A DNA stretch of 64,000 bases from Clostridium paridis (GCF_016765615.1 NZ_JAESWA010000029.1:124001-188000); one strand, 5' to 3'; shown: positions 28,221-37,763, numbered from the stretch's first letter. The notes: generated by a model from the sequence alone, not told the origin. Translations and numbers: made by a program.

Positions 28221-28425
28221 ATACGCAACAAATTGTGTAAAAACTCTGAAAAAAGTTACGCGAAATGCATTGACAATGAAAATTGACTATGATAATATTG
28301 GTTACGGCGGACGTAACTATATCATGTGAAAATTAATATGGATATACAAATATGCAACTGGAAGATGGTAAGTATAATTGATTTATGGTTTAAATAAGTA
28401 TTTTTTAAAAAACTTTGTTACGTAA
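28221..28425 (+). promoter_or_regulatory. Immunity-type control region with repeated GTTACG operators
   Basis: This lies in the 392-base gap 28170-28561, which has no gene of normal size. TTGACA (28270-28275), 17 bases, TAATAT (28293-28298) form a rightward promoter. Around it are TACGCAA-N4-TTGTGTA (28222-28239), GTTACGCG (28255-28262), the perfect inverted repeat GTTACG-N5-CGTAAC (28301-28317) and the palindrome TTACGTAA (28418-28425). This is the pattern of phage repressor sites. A strong ribosome site at about 28470 leads into ATG AAA TAA, a remnant of a lost gene start. Confidence 0.6.
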
Positions 28426-28561
28426 AAAGAAACAAAGGTATCGGTATGTTTAAAATTTCAAATTAAGATAGGAGGAATGAAATAAATAAGTAGAAAGCAT
28501 ATAGTTTTATTTGACAAAAGATATTTACTTGATTTTTATTACATGAAAGGAGAGGAGTAAG

Positions 28562-29017
28562 ATGGATAGGATAATCAATTTTAAAAATGGTATTCTCACA
28601 ACAATTGTAGCGTTTGGAGAAGAATTAGGTTTAATCTTAGGTGGATACAATAGCATCCTAATTGCATTAATATGCTGTATGATTATTGAATATATATGTG
28701 GTTTAATAGTAACCTATGTGATTAAGAATTCATCAAAAACAGAAACTGGAGTAGCTCAAGGTAAGGTAGATTTAATAGGATTAGTAAGGAAAATTCTTAT
28801 TCTATTAATTATTGTTATGGTAAATCAAATAGATATAGTTTTGGCTTCAAATGGATTCTTAAGAAATGCAGTTATGATAGGGTTTATGGCAAATGAGTGT
28901 CTATCTATTATAGAAAAGGTGGGGCTAACTGGAATTGAGTTGCCCCCTTCAGTAAAGAATGCAATAGATGTTCTTAAGAAAAAAGGTGAAATGAATCAGA
29001 ATGATAAGAAAGATTGA
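28562..29017 (+). CDS. Phage holin (toxin secretion/phage lysis, Cph1-type)
   Basis: A 151-residue membrane protein with three hydrophobic segments (about 28-54, 77-93 and 98-118). The central block YICGLIVTYVIKNSSKTETG with a downstream Lys-rich stretch, and LRNAVMIGFMANECLSIIEK, are typical of phage_holin_4 (TcdE-like) proteins. It would form membrane lesions that release the endolysin. The amidase gene follows after 30 bases. RBS aaaggagagg precedes the ATG. Confidence 0.88.
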   Translation: MDRIINFKNGILTTIVAFGEELGLILGGYNSILIALICCMIIEYICGLIVTYVIKNSSKTETGVAQGKVDLIGLVRKILILLIIVMVNQIDIVLASNGFLRNAVMIGFMANECLSIIEKVGLTGIELPPSVKNAIDVLKKKGEMNQNDKKD

Positions 29018-29047
29018 TAAAATTTATCGTATTAGGAGGAGCCGATT

Positions 29048-29941
29048 ATGAATATAAAAATAATTGATTTAAAATTAAGTTGGAATGGAGATTTACCCCA
29101 TGGGGAAAATATACCAAGCAGAATAGTATTACATCATGCTGATGCTTCAGTATGTACTGTAGTTGATATTAATAGGTGGCATTTGCAAAGGGGATATGCA
29201 GGTATAGGATATCATTACTTTGTAAGAAAAGATGGAACTATATATCGAGGAAGGGAAGAAAGCCAAAGAGGAGCACACTGTCCAAGTGCTAATTACAATA
29301 GCTTAGGAATATGTTTTGAAGGTTCATATATGATAGGAGTGCCACCTCAAGCTCAGCTAAATGCTGGGTTAGATTTAATAGAAGATATTAAGAGTAGGTA
29401 TGGAAATAACCTGCAAGTATATGGTCATAAGGATTTATATGCCACAAGTTGTCCAGGAGATAAGTTCCCACTAGATTTTATTAAAAATTCAAAAAGTGCT
29501 TCTCAAGTAGTACCAGTTCTAGTTCAAGAAGTTACAAAAGGAGATTTTACTTATCAAAATAATGCAAGAATACAAGGAGATTGGTTTTACGTAAGAGATA
29601 AGGATGGAACTATAATTCCTGGACGAAGAGTAGATGATGGAGATAATATAACTGTATTAAATGTATTCTACTCAAAACAACTTGCTGAAGTTGAGTATCC
29701 TACTCCAACTGGAGTTAGAAAAGGGTATATTACAAATAATAGATTGATTAAATATTATAATCCTTATAATTGGACTAATGGCACAAATGAAATAAATACA
29801 CATGAAACACCTAATGGAGAAGTTATAGGATCGTTAGAAGCATATGAAGAAGCAACTCTATTATTTAAAGTTGGAGAATGGTCTCACGTTGTGTATACAA
29901 CATACTTGGGAGAATTCACTAAGAGTGGGTATGTTAGATGA
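29048..29941 (+). CDS. N-acetylmuramoyl-L-alanine amidase endolysin
   Basis: A 297-residue amidase_2 enzyme. Zinc ligands are expected at H29 (IVLHHADAS) and at the His and Cys of VYGHKDLYATSCPGDKF; GIGYHYFVRKDGTIYRGR is the conserved core. Residues about 150-297 form two SH3-like cell-wall-binding repeats (IQGDWFYVRDKDG; THETPNGEVIGSL). There is no signal peptide, so export depends on the holin. It cuts the amide between muramic acid and L-alanine of peptidoglycan. Confidence 0.92.
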   Translation: MNIKIIDLKLSWNGDLPHGENIPSRIVLHHADASVCTVVDINRWHLQRGYAGIGYHYFVRKDGTIYRGREESQRGAHCPSANYNSLGICFEGSYMIGVPPQAQLNAGLDLIEDIKSRYGNNLQVYGHKDLYATSCPGDKFPLDFIKNSKSASQVVPVLVQEVTKGDFTYQNNARIQGDWFYVRDKDGTIIPGRRVDDGDNITVLNVFYSKQLAEVEYPTPTGVRKGYITNNRLIKYYNPYNWTNGTNEINTHETPNGEVIGSLEAYEEATLLFKVGEWSHVVYTTYLGEFTKSGYVR

Positions 29942-30005
29942 TTAAAATTTCTCAAGAATCCATATAATAGTTAAATAAACTATTTCATAAGGAGGAATTT
30001 TTTTT

Positions 30006-30605
30006 ATGGAAAAAGAGTTCCATTCAGCAGTGAAAGAAAGAAGAACCATAATAGAAGTAGGTAACGAAATATCTGTTCCAATAAAAAGAATTAGAGAAAT
30101 TATAGAAGAATCTTTGAAGTATACTCCAACTGCTTTTAATTCACAAAGTGCCAGAATAGCATTGCTACTTGGGGAGGAAAGTGAAAAGTTTTGGGAAGTT
30201 ACCAAGGAACATATAATAAAGAATATCCAAAGAGATAGATTGAAAGAAAATATAGAAAAGATAAATGCTTTTAAGAAAGGATATGGAACTATATTATTTT
30301 TTGAAGATCTAAATATAATAGAATACTTGGAGCAAGATTACTCTACGTATAGAGAGTATTTTCCAGTGTGGGCACATCAATCAAATGGCATGTTACAGTT
30401 TATTATCTGGACATCTCTAGAAATAGAAGGACTAGGGGCATCCCTGCAGCACTATAATACTTTTATAGATAGAGCTATAAAAGAGAAGTGGAAACTTCCT
30501 GATAATTGGAAGCTTATAGCTGAAATGCCTTTTGGTAATCCAATTTCAATACCTGAAGAAAAACATTTCCAAAAAATCAACGAAAGATATAAGGAATTTA
30601 AATAA
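30006..30605 (+). CDS. Nitroreductase-family protein
   Basis: A 199-residue FMN-dependent oxidoreductase of the COG3560 type. The N-terminal segment AVKERRTIIEVGNE and SLKYTPTAFNSQSARI hold FMN-binding residues, and AHQSNGMLQFIIWTSLEIEGLGASLQHYN is the second flavin-contact region (positions about 117-145). It reduces nitro or quinone compounds with NAD(P)H in characterised relatives. A single gene with gaggaatt upstream and a shared terminator downstream. Confidence 0.9.
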   Translation: MEKEFHSAVKERRTIIEVGNEISVPIKRIREIIEESLKYTPTAFNSQSARIALLLGEESEKFWEVTKEHIIKNIQRDRLKENIEKINAFKKGYGTILFFEDLNIIEYLEQDYSTYREYFPVWAHQSNGMLQFIIWTSLEIEGLGASLQHYNTFIDRAIKEKWKLPDNWKLIAEMPFGNPISIPEEKHFQKINERYKEFK

Positions 30606-30610
30606 AGTAT

Positions 30611-30640
30611 AAAAACAGGAGCATTTTAGCTCCTGTTTTT
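30611..30640. terminator. Bidirectional terminator between nitroreductase and membrane-protein genes
   Basis: AAAAACAGGAGC / GCTCCTGTTTTT, loop ATTTTA. Works on both strands. The last codons of the minus-strand gene lie inside the hairpin. Confidence 0.92.
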
Positions 30641-32122
30641 ATATATCTTTTTATTATTAAATATAAAATGTGAGATGTAAGTAATCATTATAATTAATAT
30701 GATATCAAAGGTGAAATTAAATAAAAAAAGTTGCTTAGTAGTATCAGCCTGCCCATTGCCGATAAATGGCATTGGGAATTGAAGTATTCCAATAAATAAA
30801 ATTGACCAGAATAATTGAATTTTATGTTTTACATCCTCTAAATGCTTTCTTTTTATATATATAAATAATGAAGAGACAATGGCACATATATATATCAAAG
30901 AAATAAAGGCTAAATTCTTAGGAAGTATATTATTTCTTAAAAAAGACCATAAAGTAAATCTATTAAAAGAGTTAATTGGTGTAGAACTATAACTTTTGGG
31001 ATATTTACCTAACTTTGTTCCAGTAAAAAATGCATTATCTGCAGTATATTCCATTCCTTTAATTAGTCTTAGTGGATGAGTTATATAGAACTTTATTAAT
31101 TTCCCACTAGATATTTTATTGTAAAAGTCTTCTTCAGTAATTAAGGTATGAGGAATATATTTTGTGTAAGCACTGGTAATTAAATATGAGTGCTTTCCTG
31201 CCTCAGAAGCCATATCTGGGTTTAGACCTAAATCTATTAAATCCTGTCTTGGATTTTCAGAATCTTTAAGAATCCCATAGAATACAGAGTTATATTGAGT
31301 ATCCTTACTCATTTCTTTATGTCTTAATTGGATCTGAAGAGGATAAATTATTAAAATACAAAGTAATAAATAGCATAATCCTTTCGTAAGAGGTTTTAAT
31401 ATATTCCTATTCTCATATAAAAGTTTTATTATCATTATTAGAATAACTGGTAATGCGGATATGACTTGCATTTTTGAACCTAAAAATAAAAATGAAGCAA
31501 TAAAAATTAACATGATATTTGAAAAAATCTTTTCTTCTGATTTTAATACATACCTATGATATATATAGTATATCCATGAGGCTATATATAAAGCTAAGGT
31601 AGTAATCATCATAGGTTCACCATAAAGGCTATTGAACCAAACTAAATAATTTCCATCAAATAAAACAAATAAGCTTAATGTTACCAATAGGAATAGAGTG
31701 AGTTTATTTTTGATATTTAAATATTTAATTATTAGATAGATTGATAAGGTATATATTATTCCATAAGTAATAGCTAAATATTGTGTTTTAAAAATATCAC
31801 TCCCAAAAGCTTTACAGATAAAACTTATCATACTTATGAAATAAGACATGCTTGTTGAAATAAATATAATTAATATCCTAGTAAGAGTGAATGGAGCTAT
31901 TTTATAATCAGTTACTGGGTATTTATAAAATCTTTCAAAACTAGGATCCATAAAGTACTTTGAAGGTAATTGCAATCCAGATACACTCATTACTCTGTCG
32001 AAGTCACCTTGATCAGCTACTCCAGCTTCAGGATATTTAAAGAGTACAAATGTTATAATACCCAAAGCTAAAACAATAAAAGTAATTAATAAAAGCTTAG
32101 TAACATTCATTTTTAGTTTCAT
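30626..32122 (-). CDS. Polytopic membrane protein, possible GT-C-type glycosyltransferase
   Basis: A 498-residue protein with about eleven hydrophobic segments. The first segment (13-31) is followed by an external loop containing VADQGDFDRVMSVSG (35-49), with acidic residues placed as in the first loop of GT-C glycosyltransferases. A second feature is NYLVWFNSLYGEPMM (about 157-171). I recognise no named family with confidence; S-layer or cell-wall glycan-related proteins share this look. It is divergent from the phosphatase gene. The 3' end overlaps a terminator hairpin. Confidence 0.5.
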   Translation of the reverse strand: MKLKMNVTKLLLITFIVLALGIITFVLFKYPEAGVADQGDFDRVMSVSGLQLPSKYFMDPSFERFYKYPVTDYKIAPFTLTRILIIFISTSMSYFISMISFICKAFGSDIFKTQYLAITYGIIYTLSIYLIIKYLNIKNKLTLFLLVTLSLFVLFDGNYLVWFNSLYGEPMMITTLALYIASWIYYIYHRYVLKSEEKIFSNIMLIFIASFLFLGSKMQVISALPVILIMIIKLLYENRNILKPLTKGLCYLLLCILIIYPLQIQLRHKEMSKDTQYNSVFYGILKDSENPRQDLIDLGLNPDMASEAGKHSYLITSAYTKYIPHTLITEEDFYNKISSGKLIKFYITHPLRLIKGMEYTADNAFFTGTKLGKYPKSYSSTPINSFNRFTLWSFLRNNILPKNLAFISLIYICAIVSSLFIYIKRKHLEDVKHKIQLFWSILFIGILQFPMPFIGNGQADTTKQLFLFNFTFDIILIIMITYISHFIFNNKKIYKNRS

Positions 32123-32316
32123 TGAAATAATCCCTCTTTCTATATAATTAAATAACTCATATGAAAGGTTAGCATAGTAGTGTTAAGTTTATAGTGTTTA
32201 ATTTGCATATAATGTAAAGTATTCTCATAAGAGTGTAAAATTATTAGTTTTAGAATATGGATAAAAAATATGAGAAATAAAAGTTATTAAGTTTTACGGC
32301 AATAGATATAAAGCTA

Positions 32317-32398
32317 TTTACATATAAATACAAAATTAACAATTAATTACCGTGAATTAACAGTGCTTTAAATGGATTTAATAGTAAGGTGCTATAGT
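32317..32398 (+). promoter_or_regulatory. Putative PHO box and promoter of the phosphatase gene
   Basis: In the 306-base divergent gap 32123-32428, TTTACA (32317), TTAACA (32336-32341), TTACCG (32347-32352) and TTAACA (32357-32362) occur, the last three with 10-11-base periodicity like the PhoP binding repeats of Firmicutes. TATAGT at 32393-32398 could be the -10 element. The link to phosphate control is inferred from the downstream enzyme. The rest of the gap shows nothing else. Confidence 0.4.
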
Positions 32399-32428
32399 TA
32401 TTATGTAAAAAAATACAGGAGGTAAGAA

Positions 32429-34408
32429 ATGAAAAAGAAAATATTATCATTAACAATCTCTTTATCTATAGCGATGACATTATTTTCATCTACAGTTTTT
32501 AAAGTTAATGCAGAAACCTTGACTTACAATGAAACTACTATTAATGAGAACTTGAATGCTACAGTTGTTCCGGATCACATTGTATTAAACTGGACAGAAG
32601 ATCCTAGTACAACTCAAACTATTACATGGAGAACTTCTAAAGATGTTAATGCAGGAGAAGTAAAATATAGAGTTAAAGGAAGTACTGATTTTACTACTTT
32701 AAATGTTGATCCAAGTAATATTAAATTATTTTCTACTGTGGCATCAGATACAGCAGGAAGTATGAAGGTTTTCTCAGTAACAATTAAAGGATTGCAGTCA
32801 GGTACGACCTATGAATATATAGTAGGGGATGGAACTAATTTTAGTAACATTAGTACATTCAAAACCGAAGTAAGTAACAATAGTAAAACTAAATTCTTAA
32901 TATTTGGAGATTCTCAAAGTGGGGATTCAAGTAAACCTATATATGCTCCATGGCATGATACAGTTCAAAAAGCTTATAGTGAAAATCCTGATGCTAATTT
33001 CATGGTTAATATTGGAGATTTGGTTGAACAAGGTCAGAATTATCAACATTGGAACAATTGGTTTAATGCTGCAAATGGAGTTATTAATAATATTCCTGAG
33101 ATGGTGGTTCAAGGAAACCATGAAACTTATGTTCCAAGTGGTGGTTCATCAAAACCTGAATATTTCACAAATCAATTTTCAGTTCCTAATAATGGACCTT
33201 TTGGGTATGAGGGACAAGTTTACTCATATAATTATGGTAATGTACATTTCGTAGTACTAGACAGCCAAGAAGACGAAGAAGCACCTTCAAATGATAACTT
33301 TCTTAAAACTCAAGCAGACTGGCTAGAACAGGATCTTTCAGCTAATAAGCAAAAATGGACAATTGTAATGTTCCATAAGACACCTTATTACAATAAGAAG
33401 ACTAGAAATAATCCTGCAGTAAAAGATATTTTTACTCCAGTAATTGATAAACACCATGTTGATGTTGTTCTGAATGGACATGACCATGGACTTTCAAGAA
33501 CATATGCTATAAATGGGGATAACTACTATACAGACTATTCTAAGGGGACAGTATATTATGTAACTGGTAGAAGTGGAAATAAGTTTTATACTGATCTTTC
33601 AAATAAGACTTGGGATGCCTTTTTCCAAGACACACAAGATAGTCCAACCTATGAAGTTGCAGATGTAGTAGATGGTAAACTTACTATAAAAGCATATAAA
33701 TATAGCACAACAAATCCTGCATATTCTAACTCAACACTAGTGGATACACTTGTAATTGATAAAGATAATCCAAACAATAGTACAAGCCTTACATTAAATA
33801 AAAATGATAAAACAAAGTTATCAGTGGCTGGTTCTGTAATTTCAGATTATGATGTAGATGTAGTAAATAATAAGGCATATGTAGATCCATCAAAGATAGC
33901 TGAAGTTTATAAAGGAACGTATGATAAAACTACACTTACTTTAACTATAAACTCTAAAAAATATGTATTTGCATCTTCAGATCTTTTAAATAACGATGCC
34001 TCAAAAGTAAATCTTGATGCATTATATAAGTCAGGGATTGATTGTAAATATAATTCAGATTTAAATGTTGTGTTGATTGATTTTACAGGAAGAGTAGATA
34101 CTACAGGCTTTACAGGTTTTGTGATTGGCTCAATACCAAATTCAGGTACAAATCCTCCTTCAAATGGAAGTAATCCATCTGGAAATAATGGCAGTTCTAC
34201 AACACCTTCCAACAATACTTCTAGCAATGCAGGTAATTCAAATAATAGTAACTTAACCAATTTATCTTCAAGTTCTCTACCTAAGACTGGATCAGTAATA
34301 GGAATGGATTTGATTATAGTATTAGGAATTACTATAATTTTGAGTGGCATTTGCGTATTGAATAGAAAAAGAATCTCAGAAAAAATTCACAAGATTATAA
34401 GTAAATAG
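32429..34408 (+). CDS. Cell-wall-anchored purple acid phosphatase-like metallophosphoesterase
   Basis: A 659-residue secreted protein. The signal peptide is cleaved after about A28 (KVNA). Residues 45-150 form a fibronectin-III-like N-terminal domain with PDHIVLNWTEDPSTTQTITW. The metallophosphatase core has GDSQSG (about 159), NIGDLVEQ, QGNHE (about 227), MFHKTPYY and NGHDHGLSRT (about 349). A Ser/Asn/Pro-rich spacer leads to the sorting signal LPKTG at 617, a membrane helix and an Arg/Lys tail. It releases phosphate from organic esters at the surface (family inference). A sortase outside the window is needed for anchoring. Confidence 0.9.
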   Translation: MKKKILSLTISLSIAMTLFSSTVFKVNAETLTYNETTINENLNATVVPDHIVLNWTEDPSTTQTITWRTSKDVNAGEVKYRVKGSTDFTTLNVDPSNIKLFSTVASDTAGSMKVFSVTIKGLQSGTTYEYIVGDGTNFSNISTFKTEVSNNSKTKFLIFGDSQSGDSSKPIYAPWHDTVQKAYSENPDANFMVNIGDLVEQGQNYQHWNNWFNAANGVINNIPEMVVQGNHETYVPSGGSSKPEYFTNQFSVPNNGPFGYEGQVYSYNYGNVHFVVLDSQEDEEAPSNDNFLKTQADWLEQDLSANKQKWTIVMFHKTPYYNKKTRNNPAVKDIFTPVIDKHHVDVVLNGHDHGLSRTYAINGDNYYTDYSKGTVYYVTGRSGNKFYTDLSNKTWDAFFQDTQDSPTYEVADVVDGKLTIKAYKYSTTNPAYSNSTLVDTLVIDKDNPNNSTSLTLNKNDKTKLSVAGSVISDYDVDVVNNKAYVDPSKIAEVYKGTYDKTTLTLTINSKKYVFASSDLLNNDASKVNLDALYKSGIDCKYNSDLNVVLIDFTGRVDTTGFTGFVIGSIPNSGTNPPSNGSNPSGNNGSSTTPSNNTSSNAGNSNNSNLTNLSSSSLPKTGSVIGMDLIIVLGITIILSGICVLNRKRISEKIHKIISK

Positions 34409-34435
34409 AATTAAGCTATATTTAATAACCTATAT

Positions 34436-34476
34436 AAAAGAGCTTTCTTACTAAACTGTAAGAGAGCTCTTTTTTA
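34436..34476 (+). terminator. Terminator after the phosphatase gene
   Basis: AAAAGAGCT.TCTTAC / GTAAGA.AGCTCTTTT with a 6-base loop and T-run. Confidence 0.9.
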
Positions 34477-34557
34477 TGTAAGCTAATAGACATAGAGTAG
34501 GATATTAATGCAAGCTATAATAAAAACATAAAGTGATGAATATAAGGAGAGATAAAA

Positions 34558-35244
34558 ATGGAAGTTGTAAAAATTGAAAATTTAAATAAGACTTATGGTA
34601 AAGGTGAAAACAAAGTAGAAGCTTTAAGAAATGTTAATCTTTCTATAAATAAAGGCGAATTTGTAGCAATAGTTGGAGCATCAGGTTCAGGAAAAAGTAC
34701 ACTACTTCACCTATTAGGAGGGCTTGATAAACCTACTAGTGGAAAAGTTGTTATTGATGGAGAGAGTATATATGATTACAAGGAAGAAAACCTTGCAATA
34801 TTTAGAAGAAGAAAAATAGGATTTATATTTCAATTCTTTAATCTAATACCAGTGCTTGATGTGGAAGAGAATATATCACTTCCAGCTCTTTTAGATAATG
34901 ATAAGGTTGATAAGAAATATTTAGATGAGATAGTTGAGTTACTAGGATTAAAAGAAAGAATAAGACATCTGCCTTCTGAGCTTTCAGGTGGACAACAACA
35001 AAGAGTATCTATAGGAAGAGCATTACTTAATAAGCCTTCCATTGTACTTGCAGATGAACCAACAGGAAATTTAGATAGTAAGAATTCAAAAGAGGTTATT
35101 GAACTTTTAAAATTTACTGCAAGAAAATACAATCAAACATTAATACTTATTACTCATGATGTAAATATTGCCTCTATGGCTGATAGAGTTATAACAATAC
35201 AAGATGGTGAAATAATTTCCGATGAGCATTTAAAGAGTAATTAG
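34558..35244 (+). CDS. ABC transporter ATP-binding protein, MacB/LolD type
   Basis: A 228-residue ATPase. Walker A is VGASGSGKSTLLHLLGG (about 37-53), the signature is LSGGQQQRVSIGRA, and Walker B is IVLADEPTGNLDS. These belong to the MacB/LolD/FtsE branch that works with FtsX-fold permeases. The partner permease starts 20 bases later and a two-component system follows. This arrangement is typical of antimicrobial-peptide sensing and resistance modules. Confidence 0.94.
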   Translation: MEVVKIENLNKTYGKGENKVEALRNVNLSINKGEFVAIVGASGSGKSTLLHLLGGLDKPTSGKVVIDGESIYDYKEENLAIFRRRKIGFIFQFFNLIPVLDVEENISLPALLDNDKVDKKYLDEIVELLGLKERIRHLPSELSGGQQQRVSIGRALLNKPSIVLADEPTGNLDSKNSKEVIELLKFTARKYNQTLILITHDVNIASMADRVITIQDGEIISDEHLKSN

Positions 35245-35264
35245 GGGACAGAGGTGAAAAAATA

Positions 35265-37751
35265 ATGATAACTAGTTATAAACAGATTACCGGAAGGTAT
35301 CTTAAGTCAAATAAAAAAAGAACAGTTTTAACTATAATAGGAATAGTATTATCAGTAGCTTTAATATCATCAATAGGTCTATTTGTGAAAGGGCTACAAT
35401 CTGCACAATTAGAGCAGACCAAAAACGATTATGGTTCATTTCACCTTATGTTTAAGAATACTGACGAAGAATTATTTTCTAAGGTAATAAATAATCCTAA
35501 TGTTTATAGGTATGGTTACTTTAAGTTGGATAAGGATATAAAGGTAAATGATCGTTTGACGGCTAATGAAATAACAGCTACAGACGATGCATTAGAACTT
35601 ACTCCTTATAAGATTAAAGAAGGAAATATGCCTGTAAAGGATAATGAAATTGCACTAGAGCAATGGTCTCTTAAATATTTTTCAGAAACAACTAAAGTTG
35701 GAGACAAAATAAATATTAATAATAAGGAATTTACTCTTACTGGAATATTAGAAAATAGCATAAAAAGTCAGCTTGATAATAAACCAATATTATTAACGAA
35801 AGACAATAATATTTCTAAAAACGGTTCTGTATTATTAGTTGAAATTTCTTCTAAAACTAAAATAAGAAAGGGATTGGATGAACTAGAAAAACTGACAACA
35901 AAAGAAAACTATGTTGAAAATACTCCTGTATTAATGATAGAAGGGGCAGGTGGTCAAGATTCAGGGTCAAAAGGGCTATTTGCAACACTTTCAGTAATAA
36001 TTGGTATTGTAGTAGTTTCAACAATAGCTGTTATATATAATTCATTTCAAATTAGTGTTGTAGAAAGAATAAAAGAATTTGGATTATTAAGAGCTGTTGG
36101 AACTACACCAAGGCAAGTAAGAAATATTGTTTTCAGGGAAGCTACTATGCTGGCAATTATAGGTGTACCTCTTGGATTATTATGTGGATGTATAGCAATG
36201 GCAGTTATAAAGTGGGTGTTTAATATAATTGGAGGGGACTCTGTAATGCCGCTTAACTTAGTTATTGATCCATTTGTAATGGGATTGAGTACAGTGGTAG
36301 GAATAATATCTATATATTTATCAGCATTAATTCCAGCAGTTTTTGCAGGAAGGATATCACCACTAGAAGCTATAAGCAGTAGAACATCAATAGCAAAAGG
36401 AAAAATTAAAAGAAGTAATAATAGAATTATAAAAATGCTTTTTGGATTTGAAGGATCTATGGCATCTAAGAACATAAAAAGAAATAGAAAGAGATATAGA
36501 ATAACTGTTTTCTCTGTTCTAATAAGTGTTGTGCTTTTTGTATCCTTTAAGTCATTAGTCGATATGCTTATAAATGTTACTAATTCTCCAAATGAATCAA
36601 GAGATATTCATTTTACAGTATATAGTGATGGCGGCGATGGAAAGAAAAATACTTCAGAGTTTGATGAATTAGCAAAAAGTATAAAAACTTCAAACTTAGT
36701 GGATAAAGTTTATAAATCCTACAGTACGTATTCATTTGAGTCTGCCATTAATAATGATAAAAAGGTAAAAGAAGTAGAAAATATAAATGGAGTATATAGC
36801 AGTGCTACTGTAAATGGAGCAGAAAAAACAATCCTAGAAGCAAATATAGCTGTATATGATGAAGATTCTTTTGGAACTGCAAAAAAATATTTAGATTCAG
36901 GAAGTATTGATAGTGATAAACTTAATAAAGAAAATGGTGTAGTAATAATAAATAAAAATGCAATAGATAATTTAAAAACTAAGAAGAAATATGAAGGACC
37001 AGTAGCAAATCTTAAAGTTGGAGATGAAATAGAACTTCAACTTCAAGACTCAGATAAACCAGTTGAATTTGGAAAAGGGCAAGTTAAAAAAGTTAAAGTA
37101 TTAGCCATATTAAATAATGAACCTTTTGACTATTATGGAAGTCAAACTGGGCTTAAGCTTATTACAACCAAAGAAGTAGCTAAGGCCTTAACAGGAAGTG
37201 ATGCTACAATTAATTCACTAAATATAGCTCTCAAGAATGTAAAAGATGAAAATGCTGAACTTACAGATTTACAAGCAAAAACTAAGGTTAATAATAATTT
37301 AAATGTAATAAACAATATAGACCAAAATAGAAGAGACAAATCAACAATGCTGATGCTTCAAATATTAGTGTATGGATTCATTATTGTAGTTTCACTAATA
37401 AGTAGTGTAAATATAGTTAATACTCTTACTACAAATATTATTTTAAGAAAAAGAGAGTTTGCAACCTTAAAATCTATTGGATTAACTCAAAGAGCATTAA
37501 GAAAAATGATAATATTAGAAGGATTGCTTTATGCATTCTGGGGAACATTATATGGAGCAGTTATAGGTTCAGGATTATCATATTTAATGTTTAAAGGGCT
37601 AGGAGGAGTAAGAGAATTCCCTTGGTCTATTCCTTGGGAAGCGATAGTTATAGCTGGAGTTGGAGCAGTAGTAATTGGATACCTTTCAGTATTATCGCCA
37701 CTAGCAAGAATTAAGAAGGATAATTTAATTGAAGTAATTAGAGAAGAATAA
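35265..37751 (+). CDS. ABC transporter permease, two FtsX domains
   Basis: An 828-residue membrane protein. An N-terminal helix (about 20-42) leads into an extracellular domain (45-230); FtsX domain 1 (about 240-370) contains VVERIKEFGLLRAVGTTPRQVRNIVFREA; a second long extracellular region (about 430-690) precedes FtsX domain 2 (about 700-820) with ILRKREFATLKSIGLTQRALRKM. These REFxxLRxxG-type coupling motifs contact the ATPase. It is larger than BceB-type permeases. The exported or sensed compound is unknown. Confidence 0.92.
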   Translation: MITSYKQITGRYLKSNKKRTVLTIIGIVLSVALISSIGLFVKGLQSAQLEQTKNDYGSFHLMFKNTDEELFSKVINNPNVYRYGYFKLDKDIKVNDRLTANEITATDDALELTPYKIKEGNMPVKDNEIALEQWSLKYFSETTKVGDKININNKEFTLTGILENSIKSQLDNKPILLTKDNNISKNGSVLLVEISSKTKIRKGLDELEKLTTKENYVENTPVLMIEGAGGQDSGSKGLFATLSVIIGIVVVSTIAVIYNSFQISVVERIKEFGLLRAVGTTPRQVRNIVFREATMLAIIGVPLGLLCGCIAMAVIKWVFNIIGGDSVMPLNLVIDPFVMGLSTVVGIISIYLSALIPAVFAGRISPLEAISSRTSIAKGKIKRSNNRIIKMLFGFEGSMASKNIKRNRKRYRITVFSVLISVVLFVSFKSLVDMLINVTNSPNESRDIHFTVYSDGGDGKKNTSEFDELAKSIKTSNLVDKVYKSYSTYSFESAINNDKKVKEVENINGVYSSATVNGAEKTILEANIAVYDEDSFGTAKKYLDSGSIDSDKLNKENGVVIINKNAIDNLKTKKKYEGPVANLKVGDEIELQLQDSDKPVEFGKGQVKKVKVLAILNNEPFDYYGSQTGLKLITTKEVAKALTGSDATINSLNIALKNVKDENAELTDLQAKTKVNNNLNVINNIDQNRRDKSTMLMLQILVYGFIIVVSLISSVNIVNTLTTNIILRKREFATLKSIGLTQRALRKMIILEGLLYAFWGTLYGAVIGSGLSYLMFKGLGGVREFPWSIPWEAIVIAGVGAVVIGYLSVLSPLARIKKDNLIEVIREE

Positions 37752-37763
37752 AGGAGATGAAAT

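Noticed and set aside
28339-28398. A 19-codon open frame in the lysis control region
   Set aside because: No ribosome site precedes it and the region is better explained as operator DNA.
33907-34350. Minus-strand open frame of 147 codons opposite the phosphatase C-terminal region
   Set aside because: It arises from the Ser/Asn/Pro-rich repeat region read in reverse; no family features and no ribosome site.
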